From Trichoderma breve (Eukaryota > Ascomycota > Sordariomycetes > Hypocreales > Hypocreaceae): a stretch of 64,000 nucleotides of DNA. Where the stretch lies: contig NC_079235.1 in assembly GCF_028502605.1 (NCBI RefSeq), forward strand, positions 1,240,001 to 1,304,000, written 5' to 3'. Of the stretch, positions 44,035-56,084 are shown in pieces. The position numbers were made by a program, and so were the translations under genes. Under the pieces are notes generated by a model. It had not been told where the DNA came from, ran no database searches, and worked only from the letters and a program-made list of their open reading frames with translations. Position 1 is the first letter of the stretch, and each line of letters starts with the position of its first letter.

Positions 44035-44762
44035 TCACCCCCGTTGAGGTCGCTCTCCCGTCCAGCGTTCCAGCATATCATCATCAACATCGCGGACCAG
44101 CACGTGAAAATGCTCCAGAGTCCGCACGCTCTGCAAGGCAACCCAGTTCTTGAACCATAGCACCTGATGCTCTCCTCCAAGCCCGAGTTTCTTAATGAAG
44201 TAATCGTTGACAAACGTCTCGACCTGAGCTCTGCTCTCAACCGTCAAGTCTCCCGACTCAGGGTCAGTGGGAATCTGGGTGCGAGTCCACACAACAATGT
44301 GCGTGATTCCAGGTGCCAATCCATAAGGCCAATCATTCAGCAGGACCTTGTAGTCCGACGAAGCAGCAAAGGGGATTTGGGATTCGGGCGTGAACGGCGG
44401 CAGCCCCCATGCCTTGGGCAGACGGTTCTGGAGGATGTATTCAGTTATAGTGCCATACTTGGCCTTGGTCTCTGCAGTCCAAGAAATGTAACGGCGAAGA
44501 TCCGAGGGCTTTCTTTTCAGAATTTCAAGTTGATTTGTGTCTTTTCAGCACGTGTTAGCGTGAATGAGCAATGTCATCGCCACCTTCTTGATAGAACAAA
44601 TGAAGCCCAGAGAGCGTGAATTCACACACCGATAATGTGCTTGAGGTCGTCCCAATCGTGAAGCTTGTAATCCTCGTCCGACTGCGACAGCACCCATTTG
44701 TCCACCTCGGTCAAGGGGAACGGCGCGTCCGCAATGGTCTGCAGGGTGCTCTGATCCCCCAT
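44035..44762 (-). CDS. GIG1-like DUF3605 protein
   Basis: DUF3605 family; Candida Gig1 is induced by N-acetylglucosamine, biochemical role unknown. Two exons: 44762-44630 and 44540-44035, giving 212 aa. Conserved features: the N-terminal DAPFPLTEVDKWVLSQSDEDYKLHDWDDLKHII, RRYISWTAETKAKYGTI, the hallmark LLNDWPYGLAPGITHIVVWTR, and near the end VLWFKNWVALQSVRTLEHFHVLVRD. The domain therefore covers almost the whole protein. The intron uses a GTGTGT donor. Confidence 0.87.
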
Positions 44763-45650
44763 CGTTTCCGGATTGAGATGCTCAGCTTAATTGATCGAAG
44801 CCACGGCGATGGTGAGAGCCTAAAAGGGCCCGGTCTGATTGACAGGGGGAGGCCCAGCGCTCAAGCAGCCAGCTTCGTGTCCGTATTATGTAATGGCCAC
44901 CAATCTCGTACTCGCAATAGAGCCCTGTATCCCAACACATTGAATTACCCAAACACCCCCATATCCATCCCAAAATCGCACGCCTCAAGCAGAATCCTTC
45001 GTTCGCGCCTCCTACATAAACGAAAATGTACTGAACAAATCACTCTTCTAAATACAAAACATAAGCCACCCACGTCTTGCAAAGCAAATTAAAGCAACAA
45101 CCTTCCCAAATAGTTGCCGTTATAGGACGCCCGATCCGGGGCTTTCTCAAATCGGGGCAGCGGGGGGGAGCCCTTTGTGAGCCACTCGGAGGATTTGATT
45201 GACCCTTAATATTAGAGGCATCACCCCAGATTTTACTTGTAATCTGCGCTGCCGGCGCCCCCCATCCCCCGGCACGGCGGTGTTTTTTTGTTGAATATTA
45301 CCTAAAGTTGTCGGTGTCCTTGTCTCGAATTTTGCTTCCTTTAATTGCTGTGTTACTTTCGTTCCTTCATACTCATTTCTTCACATTACTCTTACACTCA
45401 CTCACTCTCTTTAATTTTTTCCTCATTTTCTTGTATACTACCGTCTTCGAATACTAAATTACTTTTCTTCCTTTTGTTCCTATTATTCTCTATTATTCTC
45501 TTTTCTTCTTTTCTTTGTCCAACCTACAGAGTACTCAGGGCTGTTCCTAACCTCATTCGTTCATTCACTCACTACTCCTTATGACTTGAATCCGACCCCC
45601 AAACAATAATCTTTGTTATAATAAACCGCTATGAGCACCCCACCGCCATC
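44763..45650. promoter_or_regulatory. divergent promoter with overlapping upstream ORF
   Basis: 888 bp between GIG1-like and hydrolase genes. 45330-45520 is strongly pyrimidine-rich (TTC/CTC words), a usual fungal core-promoter and leader feature for the hydrolase. It ends in the small upstream reading frame described separately. Confidence 0.45.
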
Positions 45651-45654
45651 ATGA
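45631..45654 (+). promoter_or_regulatory. upstream ORF overlapping the hydrolase start (ATGA)
   Basis: Seven codons (MSTPPPS) and a TGA that overlaps the main ATG at 45651 in the order ATGA, the arrangement that permits termination-reinitiation. It may lower or condition translation of the hydrolase. Confidence 0.55.
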
Positions 45655-47151
45655 TCCTCGGGCCCGTATCTCTCATCGACTGCCTCGTCTTCTGTATCTA
45701 CCTCGCCCCACAGCTCCTCTATCAAGCAGGCTTCTTCCCTACCGCAGCCGTCGTCATCAGGGTCATCCCGTTTCTATGTACGCCGCGCCCATCTGATATA
45801 CAAGCTATGGTGCCATCCATGGGGAATCACAACAGCTGAGACAATTTAATCTGACAATTATAATATCGTGTTACAGTGGTCACGCTTCCTATCCAGTTCG
45901 TGTGGAACCGCTATTGCAGGAGCTATGCCTCCCACAAGTCTTCGTACCTCAAAGGCTCTACCATCTTCGAAGATGTCGTGATCCGGTGCGTGCGATATGC
46001 ATTCGCCAGCATACCAGCCAACGTCGGCAGGGTCTTCTTTTCCAAGGACGTGGCGCTACCTTTTTTGAGATGGCGCATGAAGAGACATGGATTTAAAGAC
46101 TTTCCAGTCTATTGGAAAGAAGAAACCATTGGAGAGGTTCACACCACACCCCCTTTTTGAAACTTCACGTGCCTGGCTAACGTTCCGTATGCAGGGAGAC
46201 GCCAAGGTCAAGGGCATCTGGATCAAACAGCGCGGCGAGGATGAGCCAGATATTGTGATTTACTACGCCCATGGTAAGACTTGTTCCATACGCGAGTTGC
46301 CGGAGTGCGCTAACACATGCATGCTACGACAAGGCGGCGGGTTTGCCATGGGATCGAGCTACTTCTACTTTGAGTTTCTACTGGCATGGCATAGCCTATT
46401 GGTTGATGCCGGGTACCAAAACCCTGCCATCTTTGCTTTGGATTACAGCCTAGTTCCGGATGAGATTTATCCTACGCAGATTCTCCAGACGCTACAGGGC
46501 TACAAGCACGTGTTAGAGGTGGCCAAGGATGCCTCCAAGGTGTGTGTTGCTGGAGACTCTGCAGGTGGCACGTTGATCCTCAGCATGCTGCTCGAGGTTG
46601 GGATGCAGGTGCAGAGCCAGCAGGCTATGGGAGTTAAATTGGGCAAGAAGGGCATGCCGGAGGGGATTCGACCAGACTTTGCCATACCGCGAATGGCCAT
46701 GCTCATCTCTCCTTGGATCACGTTAGCTTCGAGCCTCCACTTCCCATCCCCTGTCGACTACTTGAATAGAGGCACCCTCTGGAAGTACGGGCACCAATAC
46801 GCTGGAGACACAATGATACATGGCGGCATGGCGTCGCCCGGAAGGTGTGACGACGTCAAGCTGTGGAAAGCAGCCAGCCCAGAGCGCGGCTACTTCATCA
46901 CATACGGCGGAGAAGAGGTCCTGGCACCGGATATCGAGAACTTCGTGGGGCGTCTAGGCGCCGGCAAGGTTGAAATCGAAGCTCGGCGGTTCGACGGTGC
47001 GATTCATGCATGGCCCGTGGCGTCGCTTTTCCTGTCCAGCACGAGGAGGAAGCGGCTGTACGGGCTGCGGACTATAGTAGGGGAAATTAGAAAACGATTC
47101 GATAAAGCACCGGCAGGCAAAGTAAAGTGGGATGGGAGGCTGTCAGATTAG
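45651..47151 (+). CDS. alpha/beta hydrolase, steryl-acetyl-hydrolase (Say1/Mug180) type
   Basis: 427 aa in four exons: 45651-45777, 45877-46136, 46195-46273 and 46334-47151. An N-terminal hydrophobic anchor (about 1-45) fits an ER-membrane enzyme. The oxyanion motif HGGGF (H155-F159) is created by splicing exon 3 to exon 4, and the nucleophile elbow is G229-D-S231-A-G-G. LALDYSLVPD-like (190-199) and a late IHAWPVASLF histidine complete the hormone-sensitive-lipase-like set. Yeast Say1 removes acetyl groups from sterols and detoxifies hydrophobic compounds; related activity is inferred here. Unspliced frames continue without a stop across one intron, so naive translation would break the HGGG motif. 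Confidence 0.85.
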
Positions 47152-49432
47152 ATCAAGTTCAACAATGTAATCATGGTGACCAATACACGGAAAGTCGGGA
47201 ACCAGAGCGCTGGGGGCTCGGCTTCGTCATTTCCTGATCAGCTCAGATTTAAAGCTCACTAGTTTTTATCATCGCACAGCCAGGGGAGGAAGGAAGAAGA
47301 GAGGAAACATGGTTGATGATGTAGTTGATTGGTTGAAAATGGGATCAAGGAGATGCTTGCTTACCGACGGTGCGATTCGGTGCCTGGTGCGGGTTCTGCA
47401 TCGTGTCTAGGCAGCTCCAGGCAGCTTAGCGCCAGCCACGCACAGTTGAGCTTTTAGCTGGGACTGATTGGACACATCTACTCGAGTGAGATGAGATGAT
47501 GCGACGAGGCTCGTCAGCATGCCAGGTTTGCGTCAAGACAGGCCAAGGGCGAGATGCGAGCCTGGCAATGGGCGGAGAGAATGCGCACATCCCTTGCGTG
47601 CCAGGAGAAGCGCCTTTGACGATGGAAAGATATGGACAATCAAACAATGTACGAGTAGCAGTAAGCAAGGCGCGCGGGTTGGCGGTAGGTCGAGGTATTG
47701 GACAGTAACCATGACGTGAAGAGGTGCGAATGCAAATGCAAACGCGGTTGCATGACGACAAACAAGGCTGCGTGGTGAATGGAAAATGGAATGGGCGTGT
47801 CATGTCATCCAAGAGCCGCATCGACCCAACGCCACGCCCACGCCAGATGCGATGCCACACGTCCTCGACCTCTTTGTCTGAAGGAGGGAAAAGGGCATTG
47901 GATTGGATCCAATATGCTGTGGTGAGGTGAGCCCCAAATATTCGAGGCTGTTCAACCTTCATAGCGACACACCCCCTCCCCTCCCACCTCCTCTCAGACC
48001 CGTCATCAGCGGTGCTACCAGCCACGGCTCCCAGGTCTCGTCCAAGGCAGTTCTCCGTTCTCGGTAGCTCAGCCTAGGGCGGGCGTCCAGCTGGCGTTGG
48101 TGTTGGTTACCTCGACCTCCCTCTTGTGTGCTCCGAGCAGTGCAGTTTGCGAATCGAACTCCTCGTGGCTGTCGCCCCCTCCCGATTTGGTGCAACTTGG
48201 CCATTAGCCCAGCAGGCCGAGCTCAGGCTCAATGCTAACGGATGCACATATAAACGCCCGGCCATTCCCTGCTGTCGCTGCCAAAAAATGACCCCTCACA
48301 CGAAGCCCCCAAGGCCGTATGCACTTCAATCTCATGCGCGCAAAGGGCCAAACGCCGCATCGCAGCCACCCCCATTTCCACTTTTGGTCCGCGGTGAGCG
48401 CTCTGTCACCGAAAGCCGTTCTGTGACATTTCGCTGTCCGGCCTTGGTGTAGCATCTCATTAGCTGTTGACTGTATCCCCCTCAGAATATTTCTCTCAGT
48501 CTCACTCTCAGTCTCACCCTCATCTTCACCTTCATCTTCACCCTCATCTTCACTCTCATTCTCACTCTCACTCCTCTTAGCTGAAATATTGCTAAGACGT
48601 CGTCTGACTGCGAAAAGCCACTCGGCGTTTCACGTCGCGCATCTGATTCCCCAAAAGAAATAAAGAAATAAATCGCAACAAGACTTGCTCGGCAGGATCT
48701 TTCTAGACGCCTTCCCTTTCCCCACTAGCGAGAAAGAAACCCGGGAAAGAGTTTCCAAACAAAGAGGGAAGAGAAGAGAAGGGGCTTTGGCAAGGACAAA
48801 AGGCGACTCAAACCATCGACTGAGAACAGGCCCTCTTTTTCCCCATCAATAGCTAGATGTCTAGCTTTGAATAAAAGAACCCTTCTCATATAAGTTGGCT
48901 TCGTCCCATCCCTTGATACCAACGTCGTCGCCTCTGCTTCCAGTCTGCCAGCGACCAGTCAGTTGAGTAGCAAATGAAGGCATGCGACTTCGAAGAGTCA
49001 AGAGAGAGAAAAAGAAAAAGCGACAACGAAAAGAAGTAATCAACCATCCATCCGTGCATTAGTCTGGGTTCTGCCCAGCCCCTGCTCAACCAACAGCGAA
49101 AAGCCATCGCCATCGTTCACCCCCCTCGCGAATTCGGCATCAGCTCAGCATCCATAGCAACCTCGCCGCAGCGTGTCATTGGATTGACCGCTTTGCATTG
49201 AAAATCGGCTGCAGCCAGCACTAGCGCCGCCGCTGCAGAAAAAACGTCGCTGCAAGGGGAACGGATTTGGGGAAGAAAAAGGAAAAAGAGACGAAGGTTC
49301 CCTGTCGGAGGAGAATCTGGTGCCCGGTCCATTGTTTCCTGGGCCACTGATTTGCGCAGGCCACTGCCCTGAGCAGGCGAGGTTGATGCACTAAAGCAGC
49401 GCTAAACAGCCGCTGGAAAAAAAACCAAAACA
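47152..49432. other. gene-free region upstream of BUR6/NC2-alpha
   Basis: 2.3 kb. Contains a pyrimidine-rich degenerate repeat (separate entry) and a purine-rich tract near 48755-48800. A 199-codon minus-strand frame (47426-48025) lacks any domain and has non-coding-like composition. Part is probably a long leader of the downstream gene. Confidence 0.4.
48491..48576. repeat. degenerate CTCACT/CTTCAT pyrimidine repeat
   Basis: About 86 bp of nearly uninterrupted six-base words such as TCTCAC, TCTTCA and CCTCAT on the plus strand. It is one-sided in pyrimidines, so it may form triplex DNA or act as a promoter CT-box. Confidence 0.75.
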
Positions 49433-50308
49433 ATGTCGGCCGAAGAAACGTCGAATTACGCGCCACGGTCGCCGGACCTGTCGTCGTTTTTCTCGGGCAG
49501 CCCCACCCAGGCCGCACCTCAGCAACTCCAAGAGTCAGCAAGCCACAGCCAGGCTGGATATAAAATACAGCCTCCCGCCGACCACTTTGGAGCCATACGA
49601 ACCGACACTTCCTCCTACTACGTACCTCCCCCCTACGGCGCCTATCCCCAAACCCCTGTAGCGACACCCACCGGCCAGCCTAAACACGAACCCTATTTCC
49701 CGCCGCCAACTCGACCCCAGCGAGCGCAAGGCTTCGAGGCTCAGAATCAAAACGCCGCACCTCCCGTATCGTACAGGCCTGACGAACGGGTTTTCAGACC
49801 TTCGCTGCCTCCATTATCCACGTCGGACGACCCCTACCAATCTTTTGGAAGCGCTGGCCTGCCATCGTCCTCATCTTCAGACATGCCGCCACGAAAGGTA
49901 GTGGCGCCTCCGCCCCCTACCCCAGCCGTCGAGCCGTCTCCTGTCCGGACAAAATTCCCGACGGCCCGGATCAAGCGGATTATGCAGGCCGACGAGGAGG
50001 TAGGCAAGGTCGCTCAGCAAACGCCCATTGCTGTGGGCAAGGCATTAGAGCTGTTTATGATCCAGCTCGTCACAAAGAGCGCAGATGTTGCCAAGGACAA
50101 GGGTTCTAAGAGAGTGACGGCGTCCATGTTGAAGCAGGTGGTGGAGGCGGACGAGCAGTGGGACTTTCTTAGAGAGATTGTCGGCCGCGTCGAGAACGAG
50201 AAGGAGGGTAGCAAGTCCAAGGCCAAGGCCGAGAGCGAAACCGACGAAGAGATGATGGAGGAACCCAAGAAGCGAGGCAGAGGTGGCCGTCGTAAGAAGG
50301 TACAATGA
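49433..50308 (+). CDS. BUR6: NC2-alpha (Bur6/DRAP1) transcription corepressor
   Basis: 291 aa, single exon. NC2-alpha pairs with NC2-beta (Ncb2/Dr1) through histone folds and holds TBP on promoters. The histone fold spans about 173-252: TKFPTARIKRIMQADEEVG, ALELFMIQLVTKSADVA, SKRVTASMLKQVVEADEQWDFLREIV. The first about 170 residues are Pro/Ser/Tyr-rich and disordered, longer than in yeast but common in filamentous fungi. The C-terminus is acidic, then basic (KKRGRGGRRKK), a likely nuclear signal. A CBF/NF-Y subunit or Dpb3-type protein is the alternative; the ARIKRIMQ-DEEVG start favours Bur6. Confidence 0.88.
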   Translation: MSAEETSNYAPRSPDLSSFFSGSPTQAAPQQLQESASHSQAGYKIQPPADHFGAIRTDTSSYYVPPPYGAYPQTPVATPTGQPKHEPYFPPPTRPQRAQGFEAQNQNAAPPVSYRPDERVFRPSLPPLSTSDDPYQSFGSAGLPSSSSSDMPPRKVVAPPPPTPAVEPSPVRTKFPTARIKRIMQADEEVGKVAQQTPIAVGKALELFMIQLVTKSADVAKDKGSKRVTASMLKQVVEADEQWDFLREIVGRVENEKEGSKSKAKAESETDEEMMEEPKKRGRGGRRKKVQ

Positions 50309-52102
50309 CCTTGAACACGCACGCTTGATGACGGGTACGAAGATTGGGATGACTGGCGTTTACTGGCAAAAAACATACCATATTGTTATTTTCATACAAC
50401 GGCGTTGGGGACGGACACATTCGGGAGGGGGGTGGAACTCTAGATGGCCATGTAGTTGTGAGGCCCTCTACCTATCTAGATGCGCACGACAACTACGTGA
50501 GGTGTCTTGGTGCTGTAACCATTTTTTTTTTCTCTTTTATTGTCACATGTCCACTATTATAATAGCTTTCATCTTTCACTGCCTAGGTACCTAGTAGTAT
50601 TTCCAGCTTAAGACGAAGAAGACAGAAATGCGCATGCAGCTTGTAAGTTGCAAGATCCTTACCGTAGTATGTATGTATACCCCCTTTGCAAGGTTGGGGT
50701 TTCTGATACAGCGGATGGCTTGTGACGGGTGAAGCCGCCGTGTTTCACAAGCTGGCTGCGACGGCGAAACGGAGCTGTCAACGATCCGTATTGTATTGCG
50801 GCATAGTCGACATGTTTTTTTCCGTATTCACAACGGCGCCCCAATGGGGAGTCCTTCTGTGTCTGCTAATGCGCAAGACAATTGCAATGCGACGTACGAA
50901 ATGCCGCCGTTTATGCACGTGTACAGTATATTGCTGGTGGTGGCCCAGATCAGATGAGCTGCATTGCATTGGATGGGCTTGGGTTTGGGCTCCTATGTGG
51001 TGCTAGATCGTGAGCGAGTAAGCGTTCAGGGGACGGTTTTGGCCAGCCTCCGCCGGGAGTGCGTGCAGCAGAGTCAGGTCAACCCTTTACGGTACAGTAG
51101 CTAGATGGGGTTGCTGGCTGCACATGGCATGCGCGTACAATTGAGTACATTGCGTGCGCATCCGCTTGACGGAGAACTGCTGCGCTCCGTATGACCACGA
51201 ATCTGGGTTGCGAGATGCTTGCAAAGTTCAGTGGCTGCGGACAAATTTCCTCGCAATTCCAGTCGAGAGGCAGCTGGCCAGGACTTCGGAGAGCAAAGTT
51301 TCCTTACTCCGGGCTCCGAAAAGTCCATTTACCAATCTGTTTCACGGAATTAAGCACCAGACCAATATATGGCAAGGGCTTTGAATTGTAAATCAGCCAG
51401 GTACCAGCAGTTTGATTTAATTTGATTGATTGATTGATTACATGTACATACATGATTCCAGCGTGGGCTGGGCGGACTCTTCGTGTTCCCGCCCACAACC
51501 AAACTCACCTACCAACTCGGGCTAAAAGTTGTCATACGGCAAAACCCAGAGGAATTGAAACGGTGCCACCATTTTCCAATAGACGCCTTTAAACACCCGA
51601 CGCAGCTCCCCTGGCGGACCCCTAAAAAACAGCTGGAGGTGCCAAGTGCTACTACTAATGTAACTACTGGACCTATGTAGAATGTGGTAGCCGCCAGAAA
51701 CGTCAGGCACTAAAGCGGTAACAAGTGGACAGGTCACTCACTCCTCCAATTGTGTTGCACCAAGTATGTGCGAGGCCCAAACCAAATACTTGGACTTTGA
51801 TTGATCTCCGCCTCGTCCGCCTGCCTCGAACGCCAAGGCTTTTACTCTGCTCTACTCTAACTCTACTCTTCCCCTCAACTTCGACTTTGATTCTTACATC
51901 TGCCCTGCTGCCAGTTGTATGCGCGCTGTACCGTACAACGAACGAGCTGGCTTCTATCTCCAATCCCCCGCTTCGAGAGCCATGCGAGACCGGCTGAATC
52001 CTACTTCGCCTTCCGCCCTCATCTAGATGAGGCACCGCCATCGCAACCGCCAATTCGATCCTTCTCATCCCTCAGCGTCTTCGTGCTGCCTCGCGTGACC
52101 CA
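50309..52102. other. intergenic region upstream of PIK1
   Basis: 1.8 kb. Contains the palindromic CCTAGGTACCTAG cluster at 50582-50594 and a (GATT)4 run at 51424-51439. The last about 350 bp are CT-rich and probably the PIK1 leader. Open frames are short and without domains. Confidence 0.4.
51424..51439. repeat. (GATT)4 microsatellite
   Basis: Four tandem GATT units in the PIK1 upstream region. Confidence 0.8.
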
Positions 52103-55100
52103 ATGTCGTGGGACTTGCTGCAGCGATTCCTCGAATCCGACGTCTTCAATGCGAATCCCTTCCTCTCCGTCTCCTACCTGTCGTGAGTGGCCGTCTTTCC
52201 TGTCCTGGAGCTTTTGCATAGCTCCAATAGCTCAGCAATAGCAAAGCCTCTGTGTGTATAAGCTAACCCGTGCCCTTTGCTGCCTCGTAGCCGCTATGCC
52301 GACCATGTAGGCATTCACTATGTGCTGTGCAACAAGCTGCGACAGTTCCCCTACGAGGACATCGAGTTCTTCCTGCCGCAGCTATGCCACCTCATCATAA
52401 GCGTCGACAACGAGTCAATGGCTCTGGAGGAGTTCTTGTTGGATTTATGCGAGGAGTCTGTGACCGCCGCATTGTTGGTACGTACTACGAAAATGCTATA
52501 GCCAAATAAGTCGCCGAGTGCGACATAAGAGGAAACGACACAAGGCTTGTTCGCGCCTACCGGAATGCTGACCTAGTTGCTTGCTACAGACGTTTTGGCT
52601 CTTCCAGACATATCTGCATGATCTGTCGTCGAATCCGCAGTCTAATGCCTTTCAGACATGTCGTCGAGTCTACAACAAGGTGCAGCACATCGTGTTTGGA
52701 CTTGCAGACACTGCGCGGCACCACAAGATCAAGGAAAACGTCCTGCCCGTCACGGTGCTCTCCAGCTTTGTCCTTGCGAGTGTGGCCCTGCCAATGATAC
52801 CGAGATGGGCCGGCCCCCTTGCTGTCGCGCAGGCTCGAAAGCCGCAACCCATCACAGAGGATAATTCGGACGGAAGCGAAACTCCAAAGCCCACGGCAAA
52901 GGCTTCCTCGACAAAGCCCACGAGGGCAAACACCGTCACCAGTCCAATCTCGAAATCCCGGCGGGCCAAGGAGCCGTTATCCCCGAGCGCATCCGATAAC
53001 AGCCTGGACAGCCGACCATCAACACGACGAGTTAATTCCCAAGCACCAGCCTCTCGTTCACCGTTGAACCCGGACTCGAAAAGACCGTCTGCCCTGGAGA
53101 TGAAATCCCTGGAAGCGAGACTCAGCACCGCATCTCTACCTCTACCATCCCCAAGAGGCCCATCTCGACCAGCAACTCCCGTTTCTGCGGGGATAAACGC
53201 AAGGCCTACAGATGGCATCCATAGAAGGCATTCTCACCACTTCAAATCGGGTTTGGGTGCTACAAGTTTGTCACCAGCCCAGAAATCACAGCTCCTGAGG
53301 CAACATTACTTCAGATCACAAACTCAATTCTTGTCCGCGCTTGAAGGCATCTCCAACCGACTGGTCGCCGTGCCGAAACCCGCCCGTATGAGCGCTCTGC
53401 GAGCTGAGTTGGCCCTGATTGGAAGAGACTTACCAGCCGAGATCGATATCCCCATCATTTGCCCGCCGACCCTGATTGACGGGGCGCCGGGCAAGAGTCG
53501 CCATCATCGAATCGTACGGCTCAATCCCGCCGAGGCAACGGTCCTGAACAGCGCTGAGAAGGTGCCATATTTACTAATGATCGAGGTACTGAGAGAGGAC
53601 TTTAGCTTTGATCCCGAGGTTCCGGATAACCAGCGGCTGTTGACCAGTCTCCTTGGCGGCAGCGGGCCCTCAAAAAGACTTTTTGACCTCTCTTCAGAGA
53701 TACCTAGGGTCGCTCAGGTCGTTCCGCCTCCCGAGCCAATCATAGACAGCGTGTTCGAACCAACTTCTGGTGATTTGGGAAGCTCGCCTCTCCTCAAGGC
53801 TTTCGATGACGACCCTTCGTCTCTCGGCTACCACTCAAAGCACTCTACTGACCAACGATTCTCTAGCGGAGCAACAACCGCATCTACAACACTGGATGCC
53901 ATTACACCACGGACCTCAGGGCCGTACTCTTCTAGATCTCCCAGTCCTGGCTCTAGGCGACGGATGACACTCAACATGGCTCGCGCCGACCAGCCAGATT
54001 TCTCAGCATTGGCTACACACATGAGGACAGCGTCGCAGATGCTGGCTCAGCTCGAGGCCACGAGCGGCAAACGACCAAAACACGAAGTGGCTGCGATTCG
54101 AGCCAAGATCATTGCGAGCATGCAAAGCCTCGAGGAGCAGAGCTTTGACGCAGATGAGCACGGCCCTACATTTGACACCATCATGGCCAAGGCCAGCACA
54201 GCCAGCGCCATACAAGCCATAGACCCGGATCTGGACGAAGAAGAGGCGGCACCAATTGACCCCAATATCAACGCCAGTGCGGGCAGAGAAAGGATGGAGA
54301 ACGACATCAAGACGGGAGGCGTCCAGCGTCGTGGTGATCGCGACGACCCTAGTGCGGCTGTCTTTGGAGAAGCCTGGGAGGCCAAGAAGGAGCGAATTCG
54401 CAAATCGTCGCCCTACGGATGGATGAAGAACTGGGATCTCGTGAGCGTCATTGTAAAGACGGGTGCCGATTTGCGGCAAGAGGCTTTCGCATGCCAGCTC
54501 ATCAATGTCTGTCACAAGATTTGGGTGGACGCAAAGGTGGACGTCTGGGTCAAGTTGATGCGCATTCTCGTAACCGGAGAGTCGTCTGGCCTCATTGAAA
54601 CGATTGCCAACGGTGTGTCCCTGCACTCGCTCAAGCGAAGTCTTACGCTCGCATCGATTGAGGCTGGAAATAACCCCCGGCATCGAATTGCCACGCTAAA
54701 GGACCACTTCATCAAGGCTTTTGGCCAGCCTGACAGCAAGCCCTACAAGGCTGGTCTCGAGGCGTTCAAACGTTCATTAGCGGCATACAGCATCATCTCT
54801 TACGTCCTACAGCTTAAAGATCGGCATAACGGCAACGTGCTGATTGACAGCGAGGGCCACATTATTCACATCGACTTTGGATTCATGCTCTCCAACTCGC
54901 CCGGATCGGTTGGATTCGAAGCTGCGCCTTTCAAGCTCACACACGAGTACGTAGATGTCCTTGGAGGCGTGGGCTCACAAGACTTTGAAGATTACAAGAA
55001 GTTGTGTAAACAAGCTTTTCAGGGTAAGTTCATTCCATGTTGTAAACCAAAAGAAGAGGCAACATATTTGTCTCAATTCTTTGGAAAAGTTTTTTACTTA

Positions 55101-55434
55101 CAAACCTGTCTTAGCCCTTCGACGGTCAGCGGACTACATCATCGACCTCGTGGCCATGATGGGCCGGGATTCGAAAATGCCCTGCTTCGCCGTCGGCGTC
55201 ACGCATGCCACGACGACCCTCCGCCAGCGCTTCCAGCTGCATCTCAGTGCCGACGAGGCGGAGAACTTTGTTGAGACGGACTTGATTGCCAAGTCGTACG
55301 GCAGTTATTACACGCGATTGTGAGTTATATAGATCCCCCCCTTTTTGTTTTCTGGCTAGGGAAGAAACGGAACGACTAACATGCTCAAAAATAGGTATGA
55401 TACTTTCCAATATCGCACTCAGGGTATATACTAG
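52103..55434 (+). CDS. PIK1: phosphatidylinositol 4-kinase Pik1 (PI4K type III beta)
   Basis: Makes PI4P at the Golgi and in the nucleus, with frequenin as activator in fungi. Five exons: 52103-52182, 52291-52477, 52590-55023, 55115-55319 and 55395-55434, giving 981 aa. N-terminus MSWDLLQRFLESDVFNANPFLSVSYL and the following RYADHVGIHYVLCNKL belong to the lipid-kinase-unique helical region; TYLHDLSSNPQS.. continues it. A long Ser/Pro-rich linker (about 180-330) follows. The kinase domain occupies the last about 280 residues, with the catalytic loop D833-R-H-N and metal-binding D851-F-G, plus the conserved end RLYDTFQYRTQGIY made by the 40-bp last exon. Without the last two splices the ORF runs into unrelated sequence. 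Confidence 0.95.
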
Positions 55435-56084
55435 GTGAATCATAGCCATGGGCCCCCCTTTCTCTCAGGGGGGAAAGCTATGGAGTGTAAGTGTGTATAG
55501 GATTGCTTTCAACATTCGAATAAAAAGGGCGGTAGTTGGTCCATGACTGAAAAGGAATGGACATGCAAAAAAACTTGGAATATACTTGAGCTACATTTTG
55601 AGCACTTCTAGCTATACATATATCATATATGCGAACCGGCGTTGCTTTTTTGGAGGGGGGGGGAATACAAGCCTAGAAGGAGAGAGAAATATTACATATT
55701 TACCAAGCCAGGTCATGAACAAATATTGACCCAATACTTTGATGCTTTATATGTATGTCTTCACGATATGTTTTGAAAAAATCGAGTCAAATAAATGCAA
55801 GATAGTTGTTGACTATTTCTTGTTGTACCACATATGTATGTATTTACAAACATGCTAGCCTTTAGGCTCCCAATTGTATCTGGAGTCGATATTTGCTCCA
55901 TCGTCATTCAAGTCCAGCCAAGTTGATCGAGTCTCTCTCTCTCTCGTAACCTCCTCAGCGGCCATCCAGTTTCTTTTTCTTCATCGATACTTGTGCAAAG
56001 TCCATGTGATCCGCTAACAAGAAATTGTTTTTCGTCTGGGTCAGGCTGACTTCCGCCGTGTTTTGTTTCCGTCCAGAAGAGCTT
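55435..56084. other. convergent intergenic stretch
   Basis: 650 bp of AT-rich sequence between PIK1 and the RING/RS gene, with ATATAT/ATGTAT words near 55610-55760. Probably 3' UTRs. Confidence 0.4.

Noticed and set aside
47426..48025. 199-codon minus-strand open frame
   Set aside because: Cys/Arg/Ser-rich translation without domain, no plausible splice partners, and it lies in the BUR6 upstream region.
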